Shown: one piece after another, positions 7,994 through 17,033 of the stretch
Layout: each line of letters opens with the position of its first letter
Position numbering within the stretch: the stretch's first letter is position 1
Assembly: GCF_001672775.1 (NCBI RefSeq)
Contig: NZ_LZKJ01000200.1
Location: forward strand, 1-64,000
Origin: Mycobacterium kyorinense
GTDB taxonomy: Bacteria > Actinomycetota > Actinomycetes > Mycobacteriales > Mycobacteriaceae
Length of the DNA stretch: 64,000 nucleotides
Direction of reading: 5' to 3'
Translations under genes and position numbers: made by a program
The notes under the pieces: model-generated
The model's database searches: none
What the model was told of the DNA's origin: nothing
Seen by the model: the letters and a program-made list of their open reading frames with translations, nothing else

Positions 7994-8347
7994 TCAATCC
8001 CGGTGGCTCACGACGTTGACGACGTTGCCGTCCGGTGCGCGCACGAAGAAGCGACGCACTCCCCACGGCTCTGTGGTCAACGGATGCACGATCTCGTAGC
8101 CAAGCCTCTGGGCTTCGGCATAGGCACCGTCGACGTCATCGGTGTGGACGGAGATGACCGAGTCTTCGGGGGCCGATGCATCGCGCGTGACGAGTTGAAC
8201 GTTGGCACCGCTGGCCGGTTCGGTGTAGCGGGCCACCCAGCCCAGGTTGAACTCTTCGGTGCTCAGGCCGAGGTAGTCGGTGTAGAAGGATTTCGCTGCG
8301 TTGATGTCGGCTACTCGTAGGTTGGCGGTGATCCGTTTGGCGCGCAT
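7994..8347 (-). CDS. VOC (glyoxalase/dioxygenase fold) family protein
   Basis: A 117-residue single-domain VOC protein: MRAKRITANLRVADINAAKSFYTDYLGL followed by PWGVRRFFVRAPDGNVVNVVSH. Family members are metal enzymes (isomerases, dioxygenases) or resistance proteins; the usual C-terminal E of the metal site is N/V-rich here, so activity is uncertain. The start is set by a TGATG junction with the stop of the upstream VOC gene, giving translational coupling. Confidence 0.82.
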   Translation of the reverse strand: MRAKRITANLRVADINAAKSFYTDYLGLSTEEFNLGWVARYTEPASGANVQLVTRDASAPEDSVISVHTDDVDGAYAEAQRLGYEIVHPLTTEPWGVRRFFVRAPDGNVVNVVSHRD

Positions 8348-8748
8348 CACGCCGGCATCGGCTCGCCGCGGTAGTCGCCGAAGGACCACAGGTTACCCTC
8401 GGGGTCGCAGACGGTGAATTCACGAGCGCCGTAATCGGTGTCGCCAAGGGGCCGAACGATTTCGGCTTTGCGTTGCAACACACGCTCATAGAGGCTGTCC
8501 GGATCGGCGGTAACGATGTAGCCGCCGGCGGTGCCGGGCTCGCGGCACCACTCGGCGCCCGGCTTGTGGCTGCCGAGCATGATTCCACCGCTGCCTTCCG
8601 GCCACATCAGCTGCGCGTGGGCGACCGTCTCTCCGTCGCCATACCGTGCGGCGACGACGAAGCCGAAGGTATCTACGTAGTAGTCAATGAGTTTCGGGGC
8701 GTTGTGGGCTTGCAATGTCAACCACACGGTCGGATTGGAAACAGTCAT
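8347..8748 (-). CDS. VOC family protein
   Basis: A 133-residue VOC protein beginning MTVSNPTVWLTLQAHNAPKLIDYYVDTFGF, with AHAQLMWPEGSGGIMLGS and a C-terminal DYGAREFTVCDPEGNLWSFGDY. It resembles PhnB/bleomycin-resistance-like VOC proteins. The ATG at 8748 lies inside the 3' end of the AraC gene (65-base overlap), and its stop overlaps the next VOC start by one base, so the three genes form a coupled minus-strand unit. Confidence 0.85.
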   Translation of the reverse strand: MTVSNPTVWLTLQAHNAPKLIDYYVDTFGFVVAARYGDGETVAHAQLMWPEGSGGIMLGSHKPGAEWCREPGTAGGYIVTADPDSLYERVLQRKAEIVRPLGDTDYGAREFTVCDPEGNLWSFGDYRGEPMPA

Positions 8749-9619
8749 GCTCCCAGTCTGATCGGAACGAGTGGCCGCCGTATTGAATGTTTCGGAACTC
8801 CTCGGCCAGCCACCGGCGCGGCGACGTACCGGTGAACCGGCCAAACTCGCGGGTCAGGTGGGCCTGATCGCTGTACCCCGTGTCGACCGCGACAGCCGCT
8901 AAATCAACCAGCCCGCGCTGCCGCACCGACTCAGCCATCCGCGCGGTCGCGTGCTCGAAACGCATGAGCATCGCCACCGCCTTCGGCGACCGGCCGACTT
9001 CCTGGTTGAACAACGTCGTCAAATGCCGTGCACTTACGCCGACTCGGTCGGCGACCGCGCTCACCGAGGCCCGGCCGCGACTGCGCTCCAGGAGATGCCA
9101 CCCGTAGGCGACTTCCGCGCGCACGGTTGCACGGTCGCGGCGCTGCCGGGCACCCACCAGGTAGTCGGCAACCACTGCGAAGGCATCCCGCCAATCCCGC
9201 GCCTCGGCCGCCCGCTCGCACAGCTCGACGGCGCGGCGGCCCAGCACGGCGGTGGCATCGAAATCGGTCACGCTCAACTCGGCGCTCGGCACCCCGAACA
9301 GCGCCCGCGCGGCCAGCGGATGCACGGCCAGCTGCACTCCGGCTTGACCCCGCCGCTGCCGGATCTGAGCGGCCTGCTCGTGTAACCCGCTCAAAAGCAG
9401 CGGGGTGGGCCGGGCGTCGCGGAGAGCCTCTGCGGTGTCGGCCGCCTCGACCCCGTCATCGAGGCTGACGATGAAAGTCAGCGTCGACGACGGCATCCCC
9501 CGATGCACCTCGGGCGGAGCGCCCAAAGAGCGATAGCCCACCATCGAGGCGACACCGGGACCGCTGCGAGGCGGCGCGGTGACGAATTCCCAGGGAGGCT
9601 CGGGCGTGTCAGCACCCAC
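8684..9619 (-). CDS. AraC-family transcriptional regulator
   Basis: About 311 residues with a C-terminal double helix-turn-helix (SVSAVADRVGVSARHLTTLFNQEVGRSPKAVAMLMRFEHA and VDLAAVAVDTGYSDQAHLTREFGRFTGTSPRRW). The N-terminal part carries MVGYRSLGAPPEVHRGMPSSTLTFIVSLD, the ligand-domain signature of a large actinobacterial AraC group. The start is uncertain: the frame is open to 9742, and a GTG at 9619 or 9643 fits the family length best. Its 3' end overlaps the first VOC gene, so it probably senses the compound those proteins handle. Confidence 0.82.
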   Translation of the reverse strand: MGADTPEPPWEFVTAPPRSGPGVASMVGYRSLGAPPEVHRGMPSSTLTFIVSLDDGVEAADTAEALRDARPTPLLLSGLHEQAAQIRQRRGQAGVQLAVHPLAARALFGVPSAELSVTDFDATAVLGRRAVELCERAAEARDWRDAFAVVADYLVGARQRRDRATVRAEVAYGWHLLERSRGRASVSAVADRVGVSARHLTTLFNQEVGRSPKAVAMLMRFEHATARMAESVRQRGLVDLAAVAVDTGYSDQAHLTREFGRFTGTSPRRWLAEEFRNIQYGGHSFRSDWEHDCFQSDRVVDIASPQRPETH

Positions 9620-9812
9620 GATCCTCAGGCTAGCGAGCTGCACCGCGCCGTAGGCGATGTACGCCGGTGCCGGTTGTGCGGTTTTATCCGCGACGCGCCG
9701 CGAACCTCGTATGAGATCGCACGGTCGCGGACGGGGGCCCACCCTTGTGCCCGTGCAAAAGAGAAAGTAATCTCACTTTTAGTTTTAGCCGCGGCCGACC
9801 CGGGAGACACCG

Positions 9813-10913
9813 ATGGAATCCTTTGTCCACCTGCGCAAAGGCAAAACACCACGCCGTCTGCACGCCGATCTGGACGGCCTCAAAGACGACGAACTCGGCC
9901 GGGGAGGCTTCACCGGCCGCACCGCCAACATGTACCGCCGCCACGACCCGACCGGCTACCGCTCCGTCGGCCCGCTGCGGCCACTCGACGTGTTGTCCAG
10001 CGAGCTCAAGCCCAGCGACGCCACCGACGCCGACGGCGGGCCGCTGCTGATGTTCTCCAACGCCGACTGCCGCATCTCGCTGTCCCGGCGCAGCGAACCG
10101 ATGCCGTTCTATGTCCGCCACGTCGACGGCGACCTGCTGTGCTTCGTGCACAACGGTGACGGCGAATTGCAGACCGAATTCGGGCCGCTGCCCTACCGTC
10201 AGGGCGACTGGGTGTATCTGCCGAAGGCCACGACCTGGCGCCAGATGCCCAGCGGCGAGACCACGCTGTTGATGATCGAGGCCACCGACGAATTCCGGGT
10301 GCCACCACCGGGCGCGTTGGGCCGACACTTTCCGTTCGACCCGTCGCAGGCCAACATTCCCGAGCCAGTCGCGTTGGACGACCCGCCTCCTTCTGGGCGC
10401 GATGAGTACGAGGTCCGGCTGGTGCACGACGGTGGGCCGACGACGCTGTTCTACCAACACAATCCACTCGACGTGGAAGGTTGGCGCGGCGACAACTTCG
10501 CGTTCACCTTCAACATCGCCGACTACAACGTGGTGACCTCCGACAGCGTTCACTTGCCGCCCACGGTGCACTTGTTCATGCAGGCCACCGGGGTCTACGT
10601 GATGAACTTCTTGCCCAAGCCCGCCGAAGGAGTGCCCGGCACCGAGCGCACGCCCTGGTATCACCGCAACGTCGACTACGACGAGATCGCGTTCTTCCAC
10701 GGCGGCTCCCTCTACGGCATCCCGATGCCGCCGGGCTTGATTTCCCATGCGCCCCAAGGAGTTCACCACGGCGCACCGGAGAAGGCGCGCGAACGCGCGC
10801 GGCGCAAGTTCGACGACTTCCACAGCGTCGACTGGCAGGTGATCGCCGTCGACACCCGCCGCAGACTCACCCCGTCAGCCGAAGTGCTGGCGCACGACCT
10901 AGGACAGCATTGA
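9813..10913 (+). CDS. Homogentisate 1,2-dioxygenase-like protein
   Basis: A 366-residue cupin-type protein related to homogentisate dioxygenase, which opens an aromatic ring with Fe(II) and O2. WYHRNVDYDE (282-291) and SHAPQGVHHG (311-320) match the metal-site region. The canonical HRN-xxx-E spacing is changed here (H284 with D290 or E291), and the protein is shorter than true HmgA (about 430-450), so the substrate is probably not homogentisate. It is the first gene of a long plus-strand operon and its stop forms TGATG with the next start. An AT-rich promoter-like segment lies at about 9765-9790. Confidence 0.78.
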   Translation: MESFVHLRKGKTPRRLHADLDGLKDDELGRGGFTGRTANMYRRHDPTGYRSVGPLRPLDVLSSELKPSDATDADGGPLLMFSNADCRISLSRRSEPMPFYVRHVDGDLLCFVHNGDGELQTEFGPLPYRQGDWVYLPKATTWRQMPSGETTLLMIEATDEFRVPPPGALGRHFPFDPSQANIPEPVALDDPPPSGRDEYEVRLVHDGGPTTLFYQHNPLDVEGWRGDNFAFTFNIADYNVVTSDSVHLPPTVHLFMQATGVYVMNFLPKPAEGVPGTERTPWYHRNVDYDEIAFFHGGSLYGIPMPPGLISHAPQGVHHGAPEKARERARRKFDDFHSVDWQVIAVDTRRRLTPSAEVLAHDLGQH

Positions 10914-12103
10914 TGACGAGCACAGCGGTCAAGCACGAATACGACCGGATCCCGTATCTGATTGCCTTCCAGAATAATTCCGGTGTTCGCGACGTCTACG
11001 GCGGGCTGGCCGAACTGGTGGTGTTGGAAAGTCATCTACTCAAGCCACGCGACAAACCGTCCGACACCGTGCTGGTGTTCATGCATCCCATCGGCGGCGG
11101 GGCCTACCTGCCGATGATGAACGCGCTGGCGCGCGCCGGCCACCATGTCATCTACTGCAACAGCCGATTCCGCGGCACCGACTCGGCGCTGCTGATGGAG
11201 AAGGTGGTTCAAGACCTCGGCGAGTGCATCAAAGACGCCAAGAATCGGCTCGGCTACGACAAGGTCGTGCTGGCGGGCTGGAGCGGCGGCGGCTCACTGT
11301 CGGTGTTCTACCAACAACAGGCCCAGCACGCGACGGTGACATCGAGTCCGTCGGGCGACGGGCCCGACCTCACTCAACTGGAGCTGCCCGCCGCCGACGG
11401 CATCATGTTGCTGGCCGCCCATATCAGCCGGCACGGCACCATGACCGAATGGCTGGACGCGTCGATTCTCGACGAGTCCGATCCCACCAAACGCGATCCA
11501 GAACTGGACCTCTACAACCCTGATAACCCCAACCAGCCGCCCTACAGCCAGGAATTCCTCGCGCGCTACCGGCAAGCCCAGATCGACCGCAACCGACGAA
11601 TCACGGCCTGGGTCAAGGAGAAGCTCGCCGAGCTGAAGGCCGCGGGCCGCCCCGACGACGAGTTCGCCTTCGTCGTGCACGGCACCATGGCCGATCCGCG
11701 CTGGCTCGACCCGTCGGTCGATCCCAACGAACGCGCCCCCGGGACGTGCTATCTGGGCGACCCTCAGGTGGTGAACATGAGCCCGGTCGGGCTGGCCCGG
11801 TTCTGCACGTTGCGCAGCTGGCTATCGCAATGGAGCTACGACGACGCCAACGGCGACGGCGTGGAGTGCGGGCACGATATCGCCGTGCCGGCGTTGGTGA
11901 TCGGCAATTTGGCCGATGACGCCTGTACGCCCAGCCACACTCGCCGGCTGTTCGAAGCGATCGGCCACGCCGACAAGGAAATGCACGAAATCCCCGGCGC
12001 CACCCACTATTACGCCGGCCCAGACCAGCGCGGCGCACTGCGTCAGGCCGTCGACGTCGTCAGCGACTGGCTGGTGCGCCACGACTTCGCGAGGCCGCAG
12101 TGA
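10913..12103 (+). CDS. Alpha/beta hydrolase
   Basis: A 396-residue serine hydrolase. The nucleophile elbow is AGWSGGG (S124), the acid is probably in GNLADDACTPSHT and the base His in GATHYYAGP, in the expected order. MHPIGGGAYLP supplies the oxyanion region. The ATG overlaps the upstream stop by one base (TGATG), and the frame is open far upstream but only as the alternate frame of the dioxygenase gene. In context it may hydrolyse a ring-cleavage product or an ester that feeds it. Confidence 0.85.
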   Translation: MTSTAVKHEYDRIPYLIAFQNNSGVRDVYGGLAELVVLESHLLKPRDKPSDTVLVFMHPIGGGAYLPMMNALARAGHHVIYCNSRFRGTDSALLMEKVVQDLGECIKDAKNRLGYDKVVLAGWSGGGSLSVFYQQQAQHATVTSSPSGDGPDLTQLELPAADGIMLLAAHISRHGTMTEWLDASILDESDPTKRDPELDLYNPDNPNQPPYSQEFLARYRQAQIDRNRRITAWVKEKLAELKAAGRPDDEFAFVVHGTMADPRWLDPSVDPNERAPGTCYLGDPQVVNMSPVGLARFCTLRSWLSQWSYDDANGDGVECGHDIAVPALVIGNLADDACTPSHTRRLFEAIGHADKEMHEIPGATHYYAGPDQRGALRQAVDVVSDWLVRHDFARPQ

Positions 12104-13305
12104 CGCCCTCAGGCGCGCTGGATGGTGTCCGGGTGCTCGAGTTGGGCACCCTGATTGCCGGGCCGTTCGCCGGTCGGCTGCTCGGCGACATGGGCGCCGA
12201 GGTCATCAAGATCGAACCGCCCGGCGCCCCGGACCCGCTGCGCACCTGGGGACAGGCCGAACTCGACGGCCATCACTTCTTCTGGACCGTGCACGCCCGC
12301 AACAAGAAGGCCGTCACACTCGACCTGCGCCAGCCGCGGGGACGTGATCTGTTCCTCGAGCTCGTCGAAAAATCCGACATTGTCGTCGAGAACTTCCGGC
12401 CCGGCACCCTGGAGAAGTGGAACCTGGGTTACGACATACTGCGCCAACGCAACCGAGGCATCATCCTGGTGCGGGTGTCCGGTTACGGTCAAACCGGCCC
12501 CGATGCCCGTAAAGCCGGCTATGCGTCGGTGGCCGAGGCGGCCAGTGGGCTGCGGCATCTCAACGGCTTTCCCGGCGGCCCGCCGCCGCGGCTGGCGCTG
12601 TCTCTCGGTGACAGCCTGGCCGGCATGTTCGCCGCCCAGGGTGCGCTGGCCGCCCTGTACCGGCGTGGCGTCACCGGCGAGGGCCAGGTGGTCGACGTGG
12701 CGCTGACCGAATCGTGTTTGGCGATCCAGGAATCGACCATCCCCGATTATGACGTCGGCGGCGTGGTGCGCGGACCGTCGGGCACCCGCCTGGAAGGCAT
12801 TGCGCCGTCGAACATCTATCGCAGTGGCGACGGCACCTGGGTGGTCATCGCAGCCAACCAGGACACCGTCTTCGCCCGGCTGTGCCAGGCGATGGGCCGG
12901 CCCGAACTGGTCACCGATGACCGGTTCGCCACCCACGGCGCCCGCGGCCGCAACCAGGACGAGCTGGACAAGATCATCGGCGACTGGGCCGCCGAACGCC
13001 AGCCCGGCGACATCATTGAAACCCTCACTGCCGCCGGCGTAATCGCCGGGCCGATCAACACGGTGGCCGAGGTGGTCGCCGACCCGCAGCTGCAGGCTCG
13101 CGGGATGATCGCCGAACACTACGACGAACGAATTGACCGGACCGTCCTCGGCCCCGGAATCATGCCGCTGTTGTCCGAATCCCCCGGCCGTGTGCGCAAC
13201 GCCGGCCCCGCACGGCCCGGACAGCACAACGACGACGTCTACATCGGTCTGCTCGGCAAAACCGCCGAGGAGCTCGAAGCACTACGTAGCGAGGGGGCGC
13301 TATGA
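12100..13305 (+). CDS. CaiB/BaiF (class III) CoA-transferase
   Basis: A 401-residue class III CoA-transferase, which moves CoA between carboxylic acids through an enzyme-bound anhydride on an Asp. D171 in SLGDSLAGMFAAQGAL is the likely catalytic residue; LELGTLIAGPFAGRLLGDMGAEVIKIEPP at the N-terminus and NFRPGTLEKWNLGYD are family hallmarks. The GTG start overlaps the hydrolase stop by 4 bases. Here it would activate the pathway acid for the downstream CoA-dependent enzymes. Confidence 0.92.
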   Translation: MTPSGALDGVRVLELGTLIAGPFAGRLLGDMGAEVIKIEPPGAPDPLRTWGQAELDGHHFFWTVHARNKKAVTLDLRQPRGRDLFLELVEKSDIVVENFRPGTLEKWNLGYDILRQRNRGIILVRVSGYGQTGPDARKAGYASVAEAASGLRHLNGFPGGPPPRLALSLGDSLAGMFAAQGALAALYRRGVTGEGQVVDVALTESCLAIQESTIPDYDVGGVVRGPSGTRLEGIAPSNIYRSGDGTWVVIAANQDTVFARLCQAMGRPELVTDDRFATHGARGRNQDELDKIIGDWAAERQPGDIIETLTAAGVIAGPINTVAEVVADPQLQARGMIAEHYDERIDRTVLGPGIMPLLSESPGRVRNAGPARPGQHNDDVYIGLLGKTAEELEALRSEGAL

Positions 13306-14201
13306 CGACCCAGCACGTCACCATCCGGGAAGTCGCCTTGCGCGACGGGTTGCAGATCGAGCAGCCAATCCCCTTGTCCGCCAAACTCGAACTACTCGCG
13401 GCGATCGCCGCCACCGGAGTGCGGGAGGTCGAGGCGTGCGCGTTCGTGTCGCCGTCGAAGGTGCCGTCGATGGCCGATGCCGCCGAGGTGGCCGCCGAAC
13501 TGCACCACTTCCCCGATATCGAATTCTCCGCGCTGGTCGCTAGCCCCAACGGTGCCAAACGCGCAGTGGCCGCCGGACTGCGAGCCATCGAGTACGTGGT
13601 CTCGCCCTCTGACACGTTCAGCAACGCCAACGTCGGCCGTAGCAGCGCCGAGGCCACTGCGCAGATCGCCGACATCGTGGCGATCGGCCGCGACAGCGAC
13701 GTGGTCGTCGAAGTCATCATCGCCACCGCATGGGATTGCCCCTTCGAGGGACCTACCCCGGCGCAGCGGGTCGTCGACATCGCAGCCGCGGCTCGCGACC
13801 ACGGCGCCGACCGGCTGTCGATCGCCGACACCATCGGCACCACCACACCCGGACGGGTGCGCTCGCTGATCGAGGCGGTGCGTCCGGTCATCGACGACCT
13901 GCCGCTGGGCGGGCATTTCCACAACACCCGCGGTGCCGGGCTGGCCAGTGCCTACGCAGCGGTCAGCGCCGGCGTCAGCAGGCTGGACTCCTCGGTGGGC
14001 GGGCTGGGCGGTTGCCCGTTTGCGCCGGGCGCCACCGGCAATATCGCCACCGAGGACCTGGTCTATCTGTTGGCCGACAGCGGCGTCGACGTCGACGTCG
14101 ATCTGAACGGGGCGATCGCGGCTGCCGAGGTCGCGCGGACGGCGGTGGGCCATGACCTGCCCGGTGCGTTACTGCGGGCGGGCGACCGGAAACGAAGCTG
14201 A
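13302..14201 (+). CDS. Hydroxymethylglutaryl-CoA lyase family protein
   Basis: A 299-residue TIM-barrel lyase of the HMGL group. RDGLQ near residue 14 (metal/substrate), GHFHNTRG (about 204, metal ligands) and GGLGGCPFAPGATGN (about 229, with the catalytic Cys) are all present. Family enzymes cleave 3-hydroxy-3-methylacyl-CoA to acetyl-CoA or related products. It overlaps the CoA-transferase by 4 bases and forms TGATG with the following TetR gene. It suggests a branched 3-hydroxyacyl-CoA intermediate late in this pathway. Confidence 0.92.
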   Translation: MTTQHVTIREVALRDGLQIEQPIPLSAKLELLAAIAATGVREVEACAFVSPSKVPSMADAAEVAAELHHFPDIEFSALVASPNGAKRAVAAGLRAIEYVVSPSDTFSNANVGRSSAEATAQIADIVAIGRDSDVVVEVIIATAWDCPFEGPTPAQRVVDIAAAARDHGADRLSIADTIGTTTPGRVRSLIEAVRPVIDDLPLGGHFHNTRGAGLASAYAAVSAGVSRLDSSVGGLGGCPFAPGATGNIATEDLVYLLADSGVDVDVDLNGAIAAAEVARTAVGHDLPGALLRAGDRKRS

Positions 14202-14812
14202 TGCCCACCGAAGCGCGCAGCTCCAAAGGCCGCCATACCCGTCAGGCGATCGAGCAGGCGGCGCGCAAACTGTTCGCCGAGCGCGGCTTTCACGGCACCA
14301 CGCTGGCCGACATCACGTCGGCCGCCGGTAAATCGCCGTCGGTGTTTTACCGCTACTTCGCCGACAAGGAAGACCTGCTGGCCGCGCTGGCGGAGTCGTT
14401 TCTGCACGACGTCGTGGCGCCCTCCGGGCTGAGTGTCTCGTTGCCCGAGTCACCCGATGACACGGCGTTCTTCACCTCGGTGGTCACCGGCTACTGGAAC
14501 ATGTTCAAGCAGAACATCGGCATCATGATCGCGGTGGCGCAGTTGGCCGCTACGCAGCGGCGATTCGCCGGAGTACAGAACGAATTTCGCCGCTTCGGCA
14601 TGGACATCGTGGCCGCATCGGTGCGGCGCGCACAGGAGCACGGTTATTCTGCGGAGCTTGATCCGGAACATACCGCCGCGGCGATCGCGCTGCTCTTCGA
14701 AAACTTCACCACGGTGTTCGTCGGCCCCTCCGAGTTGGGCGTAGACCTCAGCGACGATGATGCAATCACCACCTTGTCGAGGATCTGGAAGAAAACCCTC
14801 TACGGCTTCTGA
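14201..14812 (+). CDS. TetR-family transcriptional regulator
   Basis: A 203-residue TetR protein with its recognition module in TRQAIEQAARKLFAERGFHGTTLADITSAAGKSPSVFYRYFADKEDLLAAL (about residues 10-60). It sits inside the catabolic operon with a TGATG junction upstream, so it is co-transcribed with the genes it most likely controls. The operator should be upstream of 9813, where a short AAAGT/ACTTT inverted repeat (about 9767-9782) is the only candidate seen. Confidence 0.88.
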   Translation: MPTEARSSKGRHTRQAIEQAARKLFAERGFHGTTLADITSAAGKSPSVFYRYFADKEDLLAALAESFLHDVVAPSGLSVSLPESPDDTAFFTSVVTGYWNMFKQNIGIMIAVAQLAATQRRFAGVQNEFRRFGMDIVAASVRRAQEHGYSAELDPEHTAAAIALLFENFTTVFVGPSELGVDLSDDDAITTLSRIWKKTLYGF

Positions 14813-14823
14813 AGGAGAACACC

Positions 14824-16062
14824 GTGGATTTCACCCTGCCCGAACACCTTCCGCGTCTGCTTGCCGACATCGATGCGTTCATCGACGCCGAGATCGCCCC
14901 GCTGCAGGCCGAGAACATGCAGTACTTCGACCAGCGCCGCGAGTTCGCCCGCACCGATGTCGATAACGGCGGCATCCCGCGGCGGGAGTGGGAGGATCTG
15001 CTCGGCGAGATGCGCCGGCGAGCCGACAAGGCGGGCTGGCTGCGCTACGCGCTGCCGGCGTCACTCGGCGGCCGGGACGGCACCAACCTGGACATGGCGG
15101 TCATCCGCGAGCACCTTGCCGCCAAAGGTCTTGGCCTGCACAACGATCTGCAGGACGAATCGTCGATCGTCGGCAACTTTCCGCAGGTGATCATGATGGA
15201 GCGGTTCGGCACCGACGAGCAGCGCCGCGATTGGTCGGAGGCGCTGATCACCGGAGAGCGCTCGATGGCGTTCGGACTGACCGAGCCGGCGCACGGCTCG
15301 GATGCGACGTGGCTGGAAACTCACGCCGAGCGCGACGGCGACGGCTGGGTGATCAACGGCGCCAAGCGGTTCAACACCGGTGTGCACCGCGCGACCCACG
15401 ATCTTGTCTTCGCCCGCACCTCCGGTGACCCGGGACAGGCGACGGGCATCACCGCGTTCCTGGTGCCCACCGACACCCCGGGTTTCACCGTCCCGTTCTA
15501 CTGGTGGACGTTCAACATGCCCAGCGACCACGGTGAAGTCGAGCTCAAGGACGTGCGCGTGCCCGATGACGCTGTGTTGGGCGACGTCGACCGCGGTCTC
15601 GAGGTGGCGCAAACCTTCTTGCACGAGAACCGGATTCGACAGGCGGCCAGCAGCCTGGGCGCGGCGCAGTACTGCATCGACCGGGCCGCCGAGTATGCCG
15701 GCCAACGCATCGTGTTCGGCAAGCCGCTGTCGGTCAACCAGGCGGTGCAGTGGCCGCTGGCCGAGTTGCAGACCGAAGCGCAAATGGTGCGACTGCTGGT
15801 CTATTACGCGGCATGGCATTTGGACCGCGACCATCACCTGGAGGTGTCCGACAAGGTGTCGATGGCCAACTATCGGGCCAACCGGTTGGTGTGCGATGCC
15901 GCCGACCGGGCTATGCAGATCTTCGGCGGGCTCGGCTACACCCGCCACGAGCAGTTCGAGCACATCTACCGGCATCACCGCCGCTACCGGATCACCGAGG
16001 GCGCCGAAGAGATTCAGATCCGCCGGGTCGCCCAGCGGCTGTTCAAGTTCGGTAAGAAGTGA
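14824..16062 (+). CDS. Acyl-CoA dehydrogenase, ACAD10/11- or LvaC-like
   Basis: A 412-residue FAD acyl-CoA dehydrogenase with all domains: FGLTEPAHGSDATWL (FAD/substrate loop, about 152-166), YWWTFNMPSDHGEVELKDVRVPDDAVLG, and the C-terminal FGGLGYTRHEQFEHIYRHHRRYRITEGAEEIQ. The GTG start follows GAAGGAG by about 7 bases. It overlaps an APH-type kinase gene by 4 bases, an arrangement equivalent to the fused ACAD10/ACAD11 proteins of animals and the LvaC/LvaA pair of Pseudomonas. A role in converting phosphorylated 4-hydroxyacyl-CoA is therefore likely. Confidence 0.9.
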   Translation: MDFTLPEHLPRLLADIDAFIDAEIAPLQAENMQYFDQRREFARTDVDNGGIPRREWEDLLGEMRRRADKAGWLRYALPASLGGRDGTNLDMAVIREHLAAKGLGLHNDLQDESSIVGNFPQVIMMERFGTDEQRRDWSEALITGERSMAFGLTEPAHGSDATWLETHAERDGDGWVINGAKRFNTGVHRATHDLVFARTSGDPGQATGITAFLVPTDTPGFTVPFYWWTFNMPSDHGEVELKDVRVPDDAVLGDVDRGLEVAQTFLHENRIRQAASSLGAAQYCIDRAAEYAGQRIVFGKPLSVNQAVQWPLAELQTEAQMVRLLVYYAAWHLDRDHHLEVSDKVSMANYRANRLVCDAADRAMQIFGGLGYTRHEQFEHIYRHHRRYRITEGAEEIQIRRVAQRLFKFGKK

Positions 16063-17033
16063 CACATGTCGAAGAGCCCGCTCTGGCCCGGGTGGTGGCC
16101 GCAGCGCTCGGCGTCGACACCACGATCGACAACCTGCGCGCGCTGACCGGCGGGGCGAGCCGCAGCACGTGGGCGTTCGAGGCGGTCGCCCCGGAAGTCC
16201 GCCGGTCGCTGATCCTGCGTATCGGTCCGCCTGACGACATGCACGCGTCGATGGAGCTCGAAGCCCGCGTTCAGGCGGCGGCCGCAGCGGCCGGCGCGCC
16301 CGTCCCACACATCGTGACCGCCGACAATTCGACTGCCGCACTGGGCAATCCGTTTCTGATCTGTGACGCGGTCGCGGGCGAGACGATTGTCCGGCGTATC
16401 GACCGACAGCTGGACGACGAGGGCCGCGAGCAGCTGATGCGTCAATGCGCGCAGGCGCTGGCCGCCATCCACCGCGCCGACCCGCACGACACGGACCTGA
16501 AAACCGAAGACCAGCTCGGCGACTGGCACAACCGGCTGGACGCGATGGGCGACACCACCGCCACCTTCGAGTGGGCATTTCGCTGGCTTGCCGCACACCG
16601 GCCGGCCCCGTCTCCGATGGGTTTGGTGCATGGCGACTACCGGATGGGCAACCTCATCGTGGACGGATCCGACCTGGCGGCAGTGCTCGACTGGGAGCTG
16701 GTGCACCTCGGCGAGGTCTATGAAGACCTGGCTTGGTTTTGCATCCGGGCCTGGCGGTTCGGCGCGCCGGCCAGCCGCGGCGCCGGCGGGCTGGGCAGCA
16801 TCGAAAGCTTTCTTTGCGCCTATGAAGATGCCAGCGGGACTACGGTCGACCGGGTGGCATTCCACTGGTGGCTGGTGCTGGCCACCTTGCGCTGGGGCGT
16901 CATCTGCCGCTACCAGGCGGAGCGGCACCTGAGCGGACAGACGCGGTCGGTGGAGTTGGCCACCATCGGACGGCGGGTCTGCGAGACCGAGTGGGACCTG
17001 CTCACCCTGCTCGACGAGGCCGACGCGCGATGA
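16059..17033 (+). CDS. Phosphotransferase (APH fold), LvaA/ACAD10-kinase-like
   Basis: A 324-residue aminoglycoside-phosphotransferase-fold kinase. The catalytic loop is VHGDYRMGNLIVDG (about 188-201) and the metal site is VLDWELVHLGEVYEDLAWF. TGGASRSTWAFE near residue 30 is the nucleotide loop of the group fused to acyl-CoA dehydrogenases. Such kinases phosphorylate the 4-hydroxyl of 4-hydroxyacyl-CoA. It lies between the dehydrogenase and DUF6285 genes with 4-base overlaps on both sides, so the three are translated as one unit. Confidence 0.87.
   Translation: MTHVEEPALARVVAAALGVDTTIDNLRALTGGASRSTWAFEAVAPEVRRSLILRIGPPDDMHASMELEARVQAAAAAAGAPVPHIVTADNSTAALGNPFLICDAVAGETIVRRIDRQLDDEGREQLMRQCAQALAAIHRADPHDTDLKTEDQLGDWHNRLDAMGDTTATFEWAFRWLAAHRPAPSPMGLVHGDYRMGNLIVDGSDLAAVLDWELVHLGEVYEDLAWFCIRAWRFGAPASRGAGGLGSIESFLCAYEDASGTTVDRVAFHWWLVLATLRWGVICRYQAERHLSGQTRSVELATIGRRVCETEWDLLTLLDEADAR

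Noticed and set aside
10481-10912. Extension of the alpha/beta hydrolase far upstream
   Set aside because: The segment is an alternate frame of the dioxygenase-like gene with Arg-rich shadow composition; the TGATG junction at 10911-10915 gives the real start.
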